The notes under the pieces were generated by a model, which worked only from the letters and a program-made list of their open reading frames with translations, was not told the DNA's origin and did not search any database. From assembly GCA_904502185.1 (NCBI GenBank), contig CAJGDX010000062.1:1-13046 (forward strand): a stretch of DNA of 13,046 bases, in the 5' to 3' direction. Made by a program: the position numbers and the translations under genes. Shown here in pieces: positions 5,644 to 13,046 of the stretch (positions are counted from its first letter, which is position 1; the number at the start of each line of letters is the position of its first letter). The stretch comes from an uncultured Bacteroidaceae bacterium (GTDB lineage Bacteria > Bacteroidota > Bacteroidia > Bacteroidales > Bacteroidaceae).

Positions 5644-6912
5644 ATGAAAATAGATAAAATTACAGGGCGGGAGATTATTGATTCTCGTGGTAACCCCACT
5701 GTCGAGGTGGAGGTGGTGCTGAAGGACGGAACGCGCGGTGTTGCATCGGTGCCTTCAGGGGCCTCCACCGGTACGAACGAAGCTGTTGAACTGCGTGATG
5801 CTGAAGATTCACGTTTCCATGGACGCGGTGTCCTCAGGGCTGTGGAGAATGTCAACAACAGACTGGCACCCATGCTTGTAGGCGAATCGGTGCTTAATCA
5901 GCGTGGTATCGACGAGAAGATGCTCGCACTCGATGGAACGAGCAACAAAAGCAACATTGGCGCAAATGCCATTCTTGGAGTTTCGCTTGCGGTAGCCCAC
6001 GCAGCAGCAAACATGTTGCATCTCCCGCTCTTTCGTTATGTTGGTGGTGTGAACGCTCATGTGATGCCTGTGCCTATGATGAATATTGTCAATGGCGGTT
6101 CACATTCGAGCGCTCCCATCGCTTTTCAGGAGTTTATGATTCGCCCTGTCGGTGCTGCCGATTTTCACGAAGCGGTACGTATGGGCTCCGAGGTGTTCCA
6201 CGAACTTAAACAGTTGATTAAAGCTCGCGGACTCAGCACTGCGGTGGGCGATGAGGGTGGATTCGCTCCCGACTTTAGCGGTGTCGAGGATGTGCTATCT
6301 TCCATTGTTGAGGCTATACAGAGGGCAGGATATGTTCCCGGAAAGGATATTAATATTGCACTCGACTGTGCTGCGTCGGAATTTTATGTAAATGGTATTT
6401 ACGACTATTCGTTGTTCGATAGCTCGGGTGTGCATCGCACAAGTGCTGAACAGGTCGACTATCTCGAAATGCTTGTCAACGACTATCCTGTCGACTCCAT
6501 CGAGGATGGAATGGCCGAGAACGACTGGGAGGGCTGGGCTCTGCTTACCAAGCGTTTGGGTGGGTGCTGCCAGCTGGTGGGTGACGACCTCTTTGTTACA
6601 AACAGCTCTTTCCTTAAACGTGGCATTGCCGAGAGATGTGCTAATGCTATTCTTATAAAACCCAATCAGATTGGTACTCTGACAGAAACCCTCGACACGA
6701 TAGCTCTTGCTGCACGCAACGGATATTCGATTATTGTCAGCCATCGTTCGGGCGAAACGGAGGATGTCACCATTGCCGAACTTGCTGTTGCTGTCAATGC
6801 AGGACAGATAAAAACCGGTTCCATGAGTCGCAGCGAACGAATAGCAAAGTATAATCGCCTGTTGCGTATAGAGGATTTTCTTGGAATTGCGGCCGATTAT
6901 GGTTGCCACTGA
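5644..6912 (+). CDS. eno: Enolase (phosphopyruvate hydratase)
   Basis: Cytoplasmic glycolytic enzyme that interconverts 2-phosphoglycerate and phosphoenolpyruvate. The 422 residues compare with about 430 in the family, and the whole length aligns. The N-terminal IIDSRGNPTVEV, the mobile loop PSGASTG with Ser38, and NGGSHSSAP with His154 are present. Glu204 (GDEGG) and Lys339 (ILIKPNQIGT) match the catalytic acid/base pair. Asp241, Glu287 (SIEDGM) and Asp314 (GDDLF) match the magnesium ligands. SHRSGETED (His367) and Lys390 complete the active site. The start is supported by a Shine-Dalgarno-like AAAGGAA. The gene is divergent from pepT and probably monocistronic, since the next gene has its own promoter; no clear terminator is visible in 6913-7011. 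Confidence 0.98.
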   Translation: MKIDKITGREIIDSRGNPTVEVEVVLKDGTRGVASVPSGASTGTNEAVELRDAEDSRFHGRGVLRAVENVNNRLAPMLVGESVLNQRGIDEKMLALDGTSNKSNIGANAILGVSLAVAHAAANMLHLPLFRYVGGVNAHVMPVPMMNIVNGGSHSSAPIAFQEFMIRPVGAADFHEAVRMGSEVFHELKQLIKARGLSTAVGDEGGFAPDFSGVEDVLSSIVEAIQRAGYVPGKDINIALDCAASEFYVNGIYDYSLFDSSGVHRTSAEQVDYLEMLVNDYPVDSIEDGMAENDWEGWALLTKRLGGCCQLVGDDLFVTNSSFLKRGIAERCANAILIKPNQIGTLTETLDTIALAARNGYSIIVSHRSGETEDVTIAELAVAVNAGQIKTGSMSRSERIAKYNRLLRIEDFLGIAADYGCH

Positions 6913-7011
6913 TTACAGGAAGGCGTAGTACACTTGATGTTAGCTGCTGCTTAACAAAAAGTCCGTAAATGTCTGTTTTTTCAAAAAAAATATCAAAAAA
7001 ACACCTTTCGT

Positions 7012-7043
7012 GTTGAAGTATTGAATGTTTATGATTAAATTTG
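7012..7043 (+). promoter_or_regulatory. Promoter of the SPOR lipoprotein gene
   Basis: GTTG (7012-7015), 20 bases, then TAAATTTG (7036-7043), an exact Bacteroidota -7 box. Transcription would begin near 7050, which lies after an upstream in-frame ATG at 7025 and so favours the ATG at 7085. Confidence 0.7.
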
Positions 7044-7084
7044 CACGTTTGAAATCGAAATTTAAACGTAAATTTAATATAACA

Positions 7085-7576
7085 ATGAAAAAATTATTTG
7101 TATTAGGACTTGGCTTGTGTGTATTGATGGCTTTCAGCTCATGTAAGTCAAAGAAAGAGAGTGCGTACAAAACAGCTTATGACCAGGCTAAACAGCAGGA
7201 GCTTGTACAGGGTAATTCTCAGGCTTCAGACCCCATTGAGATTGCTCCCGTAAACAGCAACACTGCAACTAAGGCCGATGCTTCTTACCGTTCAGAGAAG
7301 GTTATCCTCGCAAGCGGTGCAGCAGGTTCACTCAAGGCTTACAGCGTAGTATGCGGCAGTTTCTCTTCAAAGACAAATGCTGATGCTTTGCGTACCAAAC
7401 TCGTAGGTGAGGGTTACAACGCTCTTGTAGTTCAGAATCCTTCAACAGGTATGTATCGTGTTGTTTGCGGTTCATACGACGACAGACAGCAGGCAGCTGA
7501 GGCTCGCGCTCAGTTCAAGGCTAACCACCCCAACGATGCTGACTTCCAGAAAGCATGGTTGCTCTACAACAACTAA
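7085..7576 (+). CDS. SPOR-domain lipoprotein
   Basis: Small lipoprotein of 163 residues that probably binds septal peptidoglycan. The start at 7085 gives MKKLFVLGLGLCVLMAFSSC, with the lipidated Cys at residue 20. The residues after it (KSKKES) are basic, arguing against surface export and for a periplasm-facing anchor. A polar linker covers about 25-80. A SPOR domain covers about 84-163, with YSVVCGSF, NADALRTKL, GYNALVVQ and YRVVCGSY in the order expected of its beta-alpha-beta repeat. Known SPOR domains bind denuded glycan strands at division sites; that role here is inferred. Codon use looks like that of a well-expressed gene. It has its own promoter and a hairpin after its stop, so it appears monocistronic. 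Confidence 0.88.
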   Translation: MKKLFVLGLGLCVLMAFSSCKSKKESAYKTAYDQAKQQELVQGNSQASDPIEIAPVNSNTATKADASYRSEKVILASGAAGSLKAYSVVCGSFSSKTNADALRTKLVGEGYNALVVQNPSTGMYRVVCGSYDDRQQAAEARAQFKANHPNDADFQKAWLLYNN

Positions 7577-7602
7577 TAGATTAGTTTTTGAGTTTAAATA
7601 TG

Positions 7603-7634
7603 GTAAGGCTGTGTCATTTCTGGCACAGCCTTAC
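7603..7634 (+). terminator. Hairpin terminator after the SPOR gene
   Basis: GTAAGGCTGTG (7603-7613) pairs perfectly with CACAGCCTTAC (7624-7634); a G-U and a C-G pair can extend it inward to a 6-base loop. It starts 27 bases after the stop codon. The T run that should follow is poor (TTGTC), so termination may be partial. Confidence 0.6.
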
Positions 7635-7684
7635 TTGTCGGAAACAGTTTCTAACATTATTTTGAATAGTTTGCACTCTGTGAA

Positions 7685-7716
7685 TTTGTTTCGCTCTTCA
7701 ATTTGAAGTACTTTTG
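7685..7716 (+). promoter_or_regulatory. Promoter of the ruvX-def-TPR operon
   Basis: TTTG (7685-7688), 20 bases, then TACTTTTG (7709-7716): exact matches to both Bacteroidota elements. Transcription would begin near 7723, giving a leader of about 50 bases to ruvX. Confidence 0.8.
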
Positions 7717-7772
7717 CATGAATATTAATGAAAGGGCGTGTTTTTTTGGAATCCGCCCCGTCTTTTAAGCGT

Positions 7773-8201
7773 ATGGCCAGAATACTTGCAATAGATTATG
7801 GAAAAAAACGTACCGGTCTTGCCGTTACGGATGAGTTGCAGATTATAGCCGGTGGGTTGACGACTGTTGCAACCACCGATCTTATAGATTATATACTCGA
7901 CTACGTGAAGCACGAAAATGTTGAGCGTATAATCGTGGGGCTTCCCAAGAAGATGAACAACGAGTATTCCGAAAATATGGTTCGCATAGAACCGTTCGTG
8001 AACCGTTTGCGCAAACTGCTGCCCGATACCCCTGTCGAGTTTTACGACGAACGCTTTACCACGCAGCTGGCACATCAGGTCATTCTTGCTGCGGGGCTGA
8101 AAAAGAAGGCACGTCAGAACAAGGCATTGGTGGACGAAATAAGTGCAACCATCATCCTGCAATCTTATCTTGACAGCAGACGTATGCGAATTTTGAATTG
8201 A
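7773..8201 (+). CDS. ruvX: RuvX/YqgF-family RNase H-fold nuclease
   Basis: Cytoplasmic RNase H-fold protein of 142 residues, the normal family length. Homologues have been linked to pre-16S rRNA maturation and, in some species, to Holliday-junction resolution; which applies here is not shown. Three acidic active-site positions are present: Asp8 in AIDYGKKRTG, Glu93 in DERFTT and Asp121 in ALVDEISATIILQSYL. VGLPKKMN near 55-62 is the usual loop. The start at 7773 gives MARILAIDYG; an in-frame ATG at 7728 would add 15 unconserved residues and lies almost at the predicted transcription start. First gene of an operon, 17 bases before def. Confidence 0.93.
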   Translation: MARILAIDYGKKRTGLAVTDELQIIAGGLTTVATTDLIDYILDYVKHENVERIIVGLPKKMNNEYSENMVRIEPFVNRLRKLLPDTPVEFYDERFTTQLAHQVILAAGLKKKARQNKALVDEISATIILQSYLDSRRMRILN

Positions 8202-8218
8202 AAATAAATACTATTACT

Positions 8219-8776
8219 ATGATATTACCTATTTATCTCTATGGCCAGCCTGTTCTCAGAAAGGTGGCTACCGATATTGAACCTGATTATCCCGAACTTC
8301 AGGAACTCATCAAGAATATGTTCGAAACAATGTGGAATGCCGAGGGTATTGGTCTTGCTGCTCCTCAGATTGGACTTCCCATCCGTCTGGTGGTAATCGA
8401 CCTCGATCCGTTGGCCGAGGATTATCCCGAATACAAGGAGTTCCGTCGTGTGTATATAAATGCTCACATTGTTGAAACCTCGGAAGAGACCGTTTCAATG
8501 GAAGAGGGTTGTCTCAGTGTTCCCGGTATTCACGAGAAGGTTACACGTCCCAAACGCATCAGAGTGCAGTATCTTGACGAGAATATGCAGGAGCATGACG
8601 AGTGGGTCGAGGGATTCCTTGCACGCGCCATGCAGCACGAATTTGACCACCTCGAGGGCAAAGTATTTGTTGACCGCCTGACTCCCCTGCGCCGTCAGAT
8701 GAACAAGAACCGTCTGATGAACCTGTTGCGCGGAAAGGCTCACTGCACATATAAGACCAAGAGAGTTCTGAAATGA
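8219..8776 (+). CDS. def: Peptide deformylase
   Basis: Removes the formyl group from the N-terminal formyl-methionine of new proteins in the cytoplasm. All three family motifs are intact in 185 residues: GIGLAAPQ (43-50), EGCLSVP with metal ligand Cys98, and HEFDH with metal ligands His140 and His144 and catalytic Glu141. The ATG at 8219 was chosen over an in-frame TTG at 8198 that overlaps the ruvX stop. There is no Shine-Dalgarno sequence; the leader is A/T-rich. Its stop overlaps the start of the TPR gene as ATGA, so the two are probably translationally coupled. No formyltransferase gene (fmt) is nearby. Confidence 0.97.
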   Translation: MILPIYLYGQPVLRKVATDIEPDYPELQELIKNMFETMWNAEGIGLAAPQIGLPIRLVVIDLDPLAEDYPEYKEFRRVYINAHIVETSEETVSMEEGCLSVPGIHEKVTRPKRIRVQYLDENMQEHDEWVEGFLARAMQHEFDHLEGKVFVDRLTPLRRQMNKNRLMNLLRGKAHCTYKTKRVLK

Positions 8777-10794
8777 AATTGCTGAGAGTACTTGTCATAC
8801 TTCTCGTTTTAGGCTGTCCCCATTTTCTCAAGGCGCAGCTGAATGCCGACCATGTGATGCTGGTGGGGCGCAATGCGCTCTATTTCGAGGATTATGTACT
8901 CTCTATAAAATATTTTAATATGGTGATAGGAGTAAGGCCCAACTACAGCGAGCCTTACTTCTATCGCGCTCTTGCAAAATACAATCTTGACGATTACAAG
9001 GGGGCTTCGGACGACCTCACTCTGTCGATAGAGAGAAACCCATATGTGTCGCGTTCCTATCAGCTGCGCGGACTCTGCCGTGTGCTGATGGAGCAGTACG
9101 ACAGTGCCGAATGTGACTTCCGCAATGCCATACGCTACGAACCCCGGAACGTGGGCGTGTGGAACAACCTTATACTTTCGGCTATGCAGCGCGAACAGTG
9201 GGAGAAGGCAGATGCGCTGCTCGATACAGTGGCTATGTTTGCGCCACGAAATACCGACATTCTGATGAAGCGCATGAAGGTCTCCCTGAAACTCGGCGAT
9301 ACAATAGCTGCCCGTAAGTGGGCTGACGAGGCTGTGCGGATAGACCAATATTCGTCGGATGTCTATCAGGCTCGTGCCATGCTCTCGGCGCAGCTCGAAG
9401 AGTATCCCTCTGCCGAGGAGGATATGGACCGCGCCATCGATCTTATGCCTGCACGCAGCAACTATTATCTCAATCGCGCTCTAGTGCGTTACTATCGTGA
9501 AAATCTTCGCGGAGCAATGGAGGACTATGACATTGCCTTGAATGCCGACCCGAACAATCAGATGGGACATTACAATCGTGGACTTCTGCGCGCGCAGGTG
9601 GGCGATGACAATCTTGCTATCGAGGATTTCGACTTTGTGCTTGAACACGATGGCGAAAATACTCTGGCACGTTTCAACAGAGCGCTGCTGCGCGACAAGA
9701 CCGGCGATTATCGTGGCGCTGTTTCCGATTACTCCATTGTTATTGACGAGTATCCCAATTTCGAATATGGCTACCAATGCCGCGCGGCGGCGCGTCGCAA
9801 AATTGGTGACACAAAGGGTGCCAACGAAGATGAAGCATGGCTGCTGAATCGTCAGACCGAGCATTACAGAAATGCCATGAATGGCAAAAAGGCAGACCCC
9901 GACACATTGCAGACGGACGATAAGACCCGTAGGGCATCGGACAGAAATGTGAGAAAGTATAATAAGGTGGTTGTAGCCGACGAAGGTGGCGACAGGGAGT
10001 ATTCGACAGCCTACCGTGGAAAGGTGCAGAATCGCAATGTCGATGTGCGCCTGGAACCTCTTTTTGTTCTCTCCTATTACGAAAAACCGCGCGACGTCGG
10101 TAAAGCACTCAACTACTACAAGCCTTTGGCCGACATGAACAGTTGCGGCCTTTTGCCCTATCCGCTGTTGCTGACAAACAGTGAGCGTGCGCTCAGCGAG
10201 AGTGAGGTGCAGCGGCATTTTGATGATATAAACCTGCGCTCGAAATATATTGTCGATGACGAGAGCAATATGGCGCACCACATTTCGCGCGCGCTTGACT
10301 TTGCACTTGTTCAGGATTTTGCTTCTGCGCTTGACGACCTTACCGAGGCTCTTGCCATGGACGGGGAGTTGTGGCCTGTGTATTTCATGAGGGCAACGGT
10401 GCGCTACAAACAACTTGAAATAGAGGAACTCAATCGCTTGCCTTCCGACGATGATGTGTTGTTGCGAAGTGCAAACAAACAGTCGCTCCCGAACCTCGAT
10501 TATCACCTTGTGCGTAACGACCTTACGCAGGTGATAACTCTTATGCCCGACTTTGCTCATGCCTATTTCAACCGTGGCAATGTGTTTGTGAAGCTGGGCG
10601 ATTTCAAGTCGGCTGTGGTGGATTACAACGATGCGATAAAAATTGACAACAAATTTGCCGAGGCCTATTTCAATCGAGGACTTACATACATCTATCTTGG
10701 TAAAACTGCCGAGGGTATCGCCGACCTGAGCAAAGCCGGCGAATTGGGACTCTACTCGGCATACAACATCATAAAACGCTTCAAAGATAGATGA
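8773..10794 (+). CDS. Secreted tetratricopeptide-repeat protein
   Basis: Protein of 673 residues with a signal peptide (hydrophobic 3-18) and a likely signal peptidase I site at LKA/Q after residue 21. A weak lipobox-like VLGC ends at Cys15, so lipidation cannot be excluded. About ten consecutive 34-residue TPRs run from 27 to 360 in strict register, e.g. starts at 59, 93, 127, 161, 195, 229, 263, 297 and 331, with typical YxNRAL and DP/NP turn residues. A charged linker with no repeat covers about 361-495. At least two or three TPRs follow to about 660, including AYFNRGNVFVKLGDFKSAVVDY and a similar next copy. No enzymatic motif is visible, so it is probably a protein-binding scaffold in the periplasm. 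It overlaps def by 4 bases. A TPR gene between def and thrS is, from memory, common in Bacteroides relatives; its partner is unknown. Confidence 0.9.
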   Translation: MKLLRVLVILLVLGCPHFLKAQLNADHVMLVGRNALYFEDYVLSIKYFNMVIGVRPNYSEPYFYRALAKYNLDDYKGASDDLTLSIERNPYVSRSYQLRGLCRVLMEQYDSAECDFRNAIRYEPRNVGVWNNLILSAMQREQWEKADALLDTVAMFAPRNTDILMKRMKVSLKLGDTIAARKWADEAVRIDQYSSDVYQARAMLSAQLEEYPSAEEDMDRAIDLMPARSNYYLNRALVRYYRENLRGAMEDYDIALNADPNNQMGHYNRGLLRAQVGDDNLAIEDFDFVLEHDGENTLARFNRALLRDKTGDYRGAVSDYSIVIDEYPNFEYGYQCRAAARRKIGDTKGANEDEAWLLNRQTEHYRNAMNGKKADPDTLQTDDKTRRASDRNVRKYNKVVVADEGGDREYSTAYRGKVQNRNVDVRLEPLFVLSYYEKPRDVGKALNYYKPLADMNSCGLLPYPLLLTNSERALSESEVQRHFDDINLRSKYIVDDESNMAHHISRALDFALVQDFASALDDLTEALAMDGELWPVYFMRATVRYKQLEIEELNRLPSDDDVLLRSANKQSLPNLDYHLVRNDLTQVITLMPDFAHAYFNRGNVFVKLGDFKSAVVDYNDAIKIDNKFAEAYFNRGLTYIYLGKTAEGIADLSKAGELGLYSAYNIIKRFKDR

Positions 10795-10800
10795 CTGCTT

Positions 10801-10818
10801 CTTTCGCCGTTGCGAAAG
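10801..10818 (+). terminator. Possible weak terminator after the TPR gene
   Basis: CTTTCGC and GCGAAAG form a 7-bp stem around CGTT, beginning 6 bases after the stop codon. The next T run (CTCTTTTC) is about 14 bases further on, so this is a poor intrinsic terminator and may only be a 3' stabilising hairpin. Confidence 0.35.
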
Positions 10819-10887
10819 GGTTGATAAATAGCTCTTTTCAGTAAAGAAAAAAATCACTACTTTTTTTCAACTTCAATTTGTTTGCAT

Positions 10888-10895
10888 TATATTTG
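10888..10895 (+). promoter_or_regulatory. -7 box of the thrS promoter
   Basis: TATATTTG is an exact Bacteroidota -7 element. The expected -33 position, 20 bases upstream, falls in a T run (10861-10867) and lacks the final G. Transcription would begin near 10902, giving a leader of about 54 bases. No T-box or other riboswitch fits in a leader this short. Confidence 0.65.
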
Positions 10896-10955
10896 CAGCT
10901 TCAAACTCAAAAGTAACCATAAACTTGTCATACAGACTGTAAAATAATAAAAATT

Positions 10956-12896
10956 ATGATAAAGATAACATTTCCCGATGGCTCCATTCGTGAATATGAA
11001 AATGGAACTACCGGATTGCAAATAGCTCAGAGCATCAGTTCGCGCCTTGCCGACGATGTACTTGCATGCAGTGTCAATGGTGAGGTCTGCGACCTTACTA
11101 TGCCTATCGTGGAAGATTCTACCCTTGTGCTTCACAAGTGGGACGATGCTGAGGCTAAGCGTGCTTTCTGGCACACAAGCGCACACCTTCTTGCCGAGGC
11201 ATTGCAGGAACTCTATCCCGGAATTCAGTTCGGTATCGGCCCTGCTATTGAGAATGGCTTCTACTACGATGTTGATGCCGGCGATACTGTTATAAAAGAG
11301 GAGAACCTTGCTGCAATCGAAAAGAAAATGGCAGAGCTTGCTGCTAAAAAGTCGGAACTCAAACGCGAGGAGATTTCAAAGGAGGATGCTCTCAAGTTCT
11401 TCGGCGACAAGGGACAGGAGTACAAATGCGAACTTATCAGCGAACTCGAGGATGGCAGCATCACCACATATACACAGGGTGCATTTACCGACCTCTGCAA
11501 AGGTCCCCACATCCCCTCAACTGCTCCCATCAAGGCAATCAAACTTCTTTCTGTTGCCGGTGCATACTGGAGAGGCTGTGAGGATAGAAAGCAGCTCACA
11601 CGTATCTATGGCGTTTCGTTCCCCAAGAAGAAGATGCTCGACGAGTATCTTGCGCTTCTCGAAGAGGCTAAGAAACGCGACCACCGTAAGATTGGTAAAG
11701 AGATGAACCTCTTTATGTTCTCTGAGTCAGTAGGTAAGGGTCTTCCCTTGTGGTTGCCCAAGGGTACCGCGCTTCGTCTGCGTCTCGAGGAGTTCCTCAA
11801 ACGCATTCAGCGTCGCTTCGGCTACCAGCAGGTGATGAGCCCCCACATCGGTGCAAAACAGCTCTATGTAACATCGGGCCACTATGCTAAGTATGGCAAG
11901 GACTCTTTCCAGCCCATCAACACACCCGAGGAGGGCGAAGAGTATCTGTTGAAACCCATGAACTGTCCTCACCACTGTGAGATTTACAAATATATGCCCC
12001 GCTCTTATAAAGAGCTTCCTGTACGCCTTGCCGAGTTCGGTACAGTTTACCGTTACGAACAGAGCGGTGAGCTCCACGGACTTACTCGCGTGCGCAGCTT
12101 TACACAGGACGACGCACACATCTTCTGCCGCCCCGACCAGGTGAAAGAGGAGTTCCTTGCAGTAATGGACATCATCTTCATCATCTTCAAGGCTCTGAAC
12201 TTCGAGAATTTCGAGGCACAGATTTCATTGCGCGACCCCAACAACCGCGAAAAATATATCGGTAGCGACGAGAACTGGGATAAGGCCGAGAGTGCAATCG
12301 TTGAGGCTTGCCAGGAGAAGGGTCTTAAGGCAAGAATCGAATATGGCGAGGCTGCTTTCTATGGTCCCAAACTCGACTTCATGGTTAAGGACGCCATCGG
12401 CCGCCGTTGGCAGTTGGGTACCATCCAGGTAGACTACAACCTCCCCGAGCGTTTCGACCTCGAATATACAGGTGCCGATAACCAGAAGTATCGTCCCATC
12501 ATGATTCACCGCGCACCCTTCGGCTCTATGGAGCGTTTCGTGGCGGTACTCATCGAGCACACCGGTGGTAAATTCCCCTTGTGGCTCACACCCGACCAGG
12601 TGGCAGTGCTTCCCGTCAGCGAGAAGTATAACGAGTATGCCGAGCAGGTTAGCAAATACCTCGACCTTAACGGCGTGCGTGCTATCGTGGACGACAGAAA
12701 CGAAAAAATCGGTCGCAAGATTCGCGACAACGAAATGAAACGCATCCCCTACATGCTCATTGTTGGTGAAAAAGAGGCTGCAACAGGCGAAGTTTCTGTC
12801 AGAAAACAGGGCGAAGGTGACCAGGGAAGCATGAAATTTGAAGATTTTGCAAAAAAAATCACCGAAGAAGTTAATAATATGATAAATAAGTGGTAA
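10956..12896 (+). CDS. thrS: Threonyl-tRNA synthetase
   Basis: Charges tRNA-Thr with threonine in the cytoplasm; the 646 residues are the full bacterial length. The TGS domain covers about 1-62. The editing domain follows (about 63-225) with HTSAH (His73, His77) and DLCKGPH (Cys181, His185), the residues that clear mischarged Ser-tRNA-Thr. The class II core (about 245-540) has motif 2 around VYRYEQSGELHGLTRVRSF and motif 3 HRAPFGSMERF. Zinc ligands Cys337, His388 and His518 are present. The anticodon-binding domain runs from about 545 to the end. The gene has its own promoter and is followed after 51 bases by infC, with no terminator or promoter between, so the two are probably cotranscribed. 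Confidence 0.98.
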   Translation: MIKITFPDGSIREYENGTTGLQIAQSISSRLADDVLACSVNGEVCDLTMPIVEDSTLVLHKWDDAEAKRAFWHTSAHLLAEALQELYPGIQFGIGPAIENGFYYDVDAGDTVIKEENLAAIEKKMAELAAKKSELKREEISKEDALKFFGDKGQEYKCELISELEDGSITTYTQGAFTDLCKGPHIPSTAPIKAIKLLSVAGAYWRGCEDRKQLTRIYGVSFPKKKMLDEYLALLEEAKKRDHRKIGKEMNLFMFSESVGKGLPLWLPKGTALRLRLEEFLKRIQRRFGYQQVMSPHIGAKQLYVTSGHYAKYGKDSFQPINTPEEGEEYLLKPMNCPHHCEIYKYMPRSYKELPVRLAEFGTVYRYEQSGELHGLTRVRSFTQDDAHIFCRPDQVKEEFLAVMDIIFIIFKALNFENFEAQISLRDPNNREKYIGSDENWDKAESAIVEACQEKGLKARIEYGEAAFYGPKLDFMVKDAIGRRWQLGTIQVDYNLPERFDLEYTGADNQKYRPIMIHRAPFGSMERFVAVLIEHTGGKFPLWLTPDQVAVLPVSEKYNEYAEQVSKYLDLNGVRAIVDDRNEKIGRKIRDNEMKRIPYMLIVGEKEAATGEVSVRKQGEGDQGSMKFEDFAKKITEEVNNMINKW

Positions 12897-12947
12897 ATTT
12901 GCGCGCTGAATTTATCAAAACATAAAAAGGAACTTATAATTTAATTG

Positions 12948-13046
12948 ATGAAGAACGACAACCTAAAGAACCAGTACCGTGTGAACGAGCAGATTCGCGC
13001 ACGTGAAGTACGAATTGTCGGTGATGATATTGAGTCAGTGGTATTG
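12948..13046 (+). CDS. infC: Translation initiation factor IF-3, 5' part
   Basis: The first 33 codons are visible and the frame is open at the window edge. The product begins MKNDNLKNQYRVNEQ and continues with IRAREVRIVG, the conserved start of the IF-3 N-terminal domain. IF-3 binds the 30S subunit and checks start-codon pairing. It begins with ATG rather than the rare ATT that allows autoregulation in Escherichia coli. AAAAAGG lies about 18 bases upstream, too far for a classical Shine-Dalgarno site. The order thrS-infC is widely conserved and usually continues with rpmI and rplT. Confidence 0.93.
   Translation, partial: MKNDNLKNQYRVNEQIRAREVRIVGDDIESVVL

Noticed and set aside
6295..6909. 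204-codon open frame on the minus strand under eno
   Set aside because: It lies wholly within the conserved enolase gene and its product shows no recognisable motif.
6993..7014. AACAC-CTTTC-GTGTT hairpin with an A run, read as a minus-strand terminator
   Set aside because: The stem has only 5 bp, no minus-strand gene leads into it, and it overlaps the -33 box of the SPOR gene promoter.
9481..10857. 458-codon open frame on the minus strand under the TPR gene
   Set aside because: It is antisense to a clear TPR protein in strict repeat register. Its translation has no domain, is rich in His, Ile and Val as expected of a shadow frame, and has no promoter or hairpin of its own.
10846..10868. Seven A, seven bases, then seven T upstream of thrS as a hairpin
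   Set aside because: A pure A/T stem of this size is weak and expected often in this base composition. The T run simply coincides with the -33 area of the thrS promoter.
10902..10955. T-box or other tRNA-sensing leader for thrS
   Set aside because: The leader after the promoter is only about 54 bases, has no stem, no T-box core and no terminator.

Overview
The window is a stretch of chromosome from a member of the Bacteroidales, most likely a gut genus; I cannot place it lower. Three things point there. Lipoproteins and a FAS1-domain protein of Bacteroidota type are present. Promoters fit the Bacteroidota sigma-70 consensus (TTTG or TTG, about 20 bases, then TAnnTTTG) and most starts lack a Shine-Dalgarno sequence. 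The order def, TPR gene, thrS, infC is familiar from this group. I see no mobile element, CRISPR array, tRNA or rRNA.

Left part, minus strand (76-5298). A two-gene operon encodes a FAS1 (fasciclin) lipoprotein, probably on the cell surface, followed 46 bases later by a TlpA-like thioredoxin-fold lipoprotein. Bases 1-75 lie beyond its end and show nothing recognisable. Upstream of the operon are about 715 bases without a gene (3272-3986). This is the least explained part of the window: it holds a candidate promoter, a perfect 15-bp dyad, an inverted repeat built on C8/G7 runs, degenerate direct repeats spaced 20, 21 and 31 bp apart, and a small hairpin. It ends at a strong intrinsic terminator belonging to pepT (tripeptidase), which is read leftward.

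Middle (5299-7576). A divergent intergenic region separates pepT from eno (enolase) and contains two related palindromes and a long leader stem-loop just before the eno start. A small SPOR-domain lipoprotein gene follows eno under its own good promoter.

Right part, plus strand (7685-13046). A promoter drives ruvX (yqgF), def (peptide deformylase) and a 673-residue secreted TPR protein, the last two overlapping by ATGA. A separate promoter precedes thrS, and the window ends inside infC (33 codons visible). This part is translation and RNA or DNA housekeeping, apart from the TPR protein, which probably acts in the periplasm.

Most of the window is ordinary core genome. The second looks are mostly regulatory: the FAS1 upstream region, the tandem start-codon repeat of the TlpA-like gene, and the eno leader.
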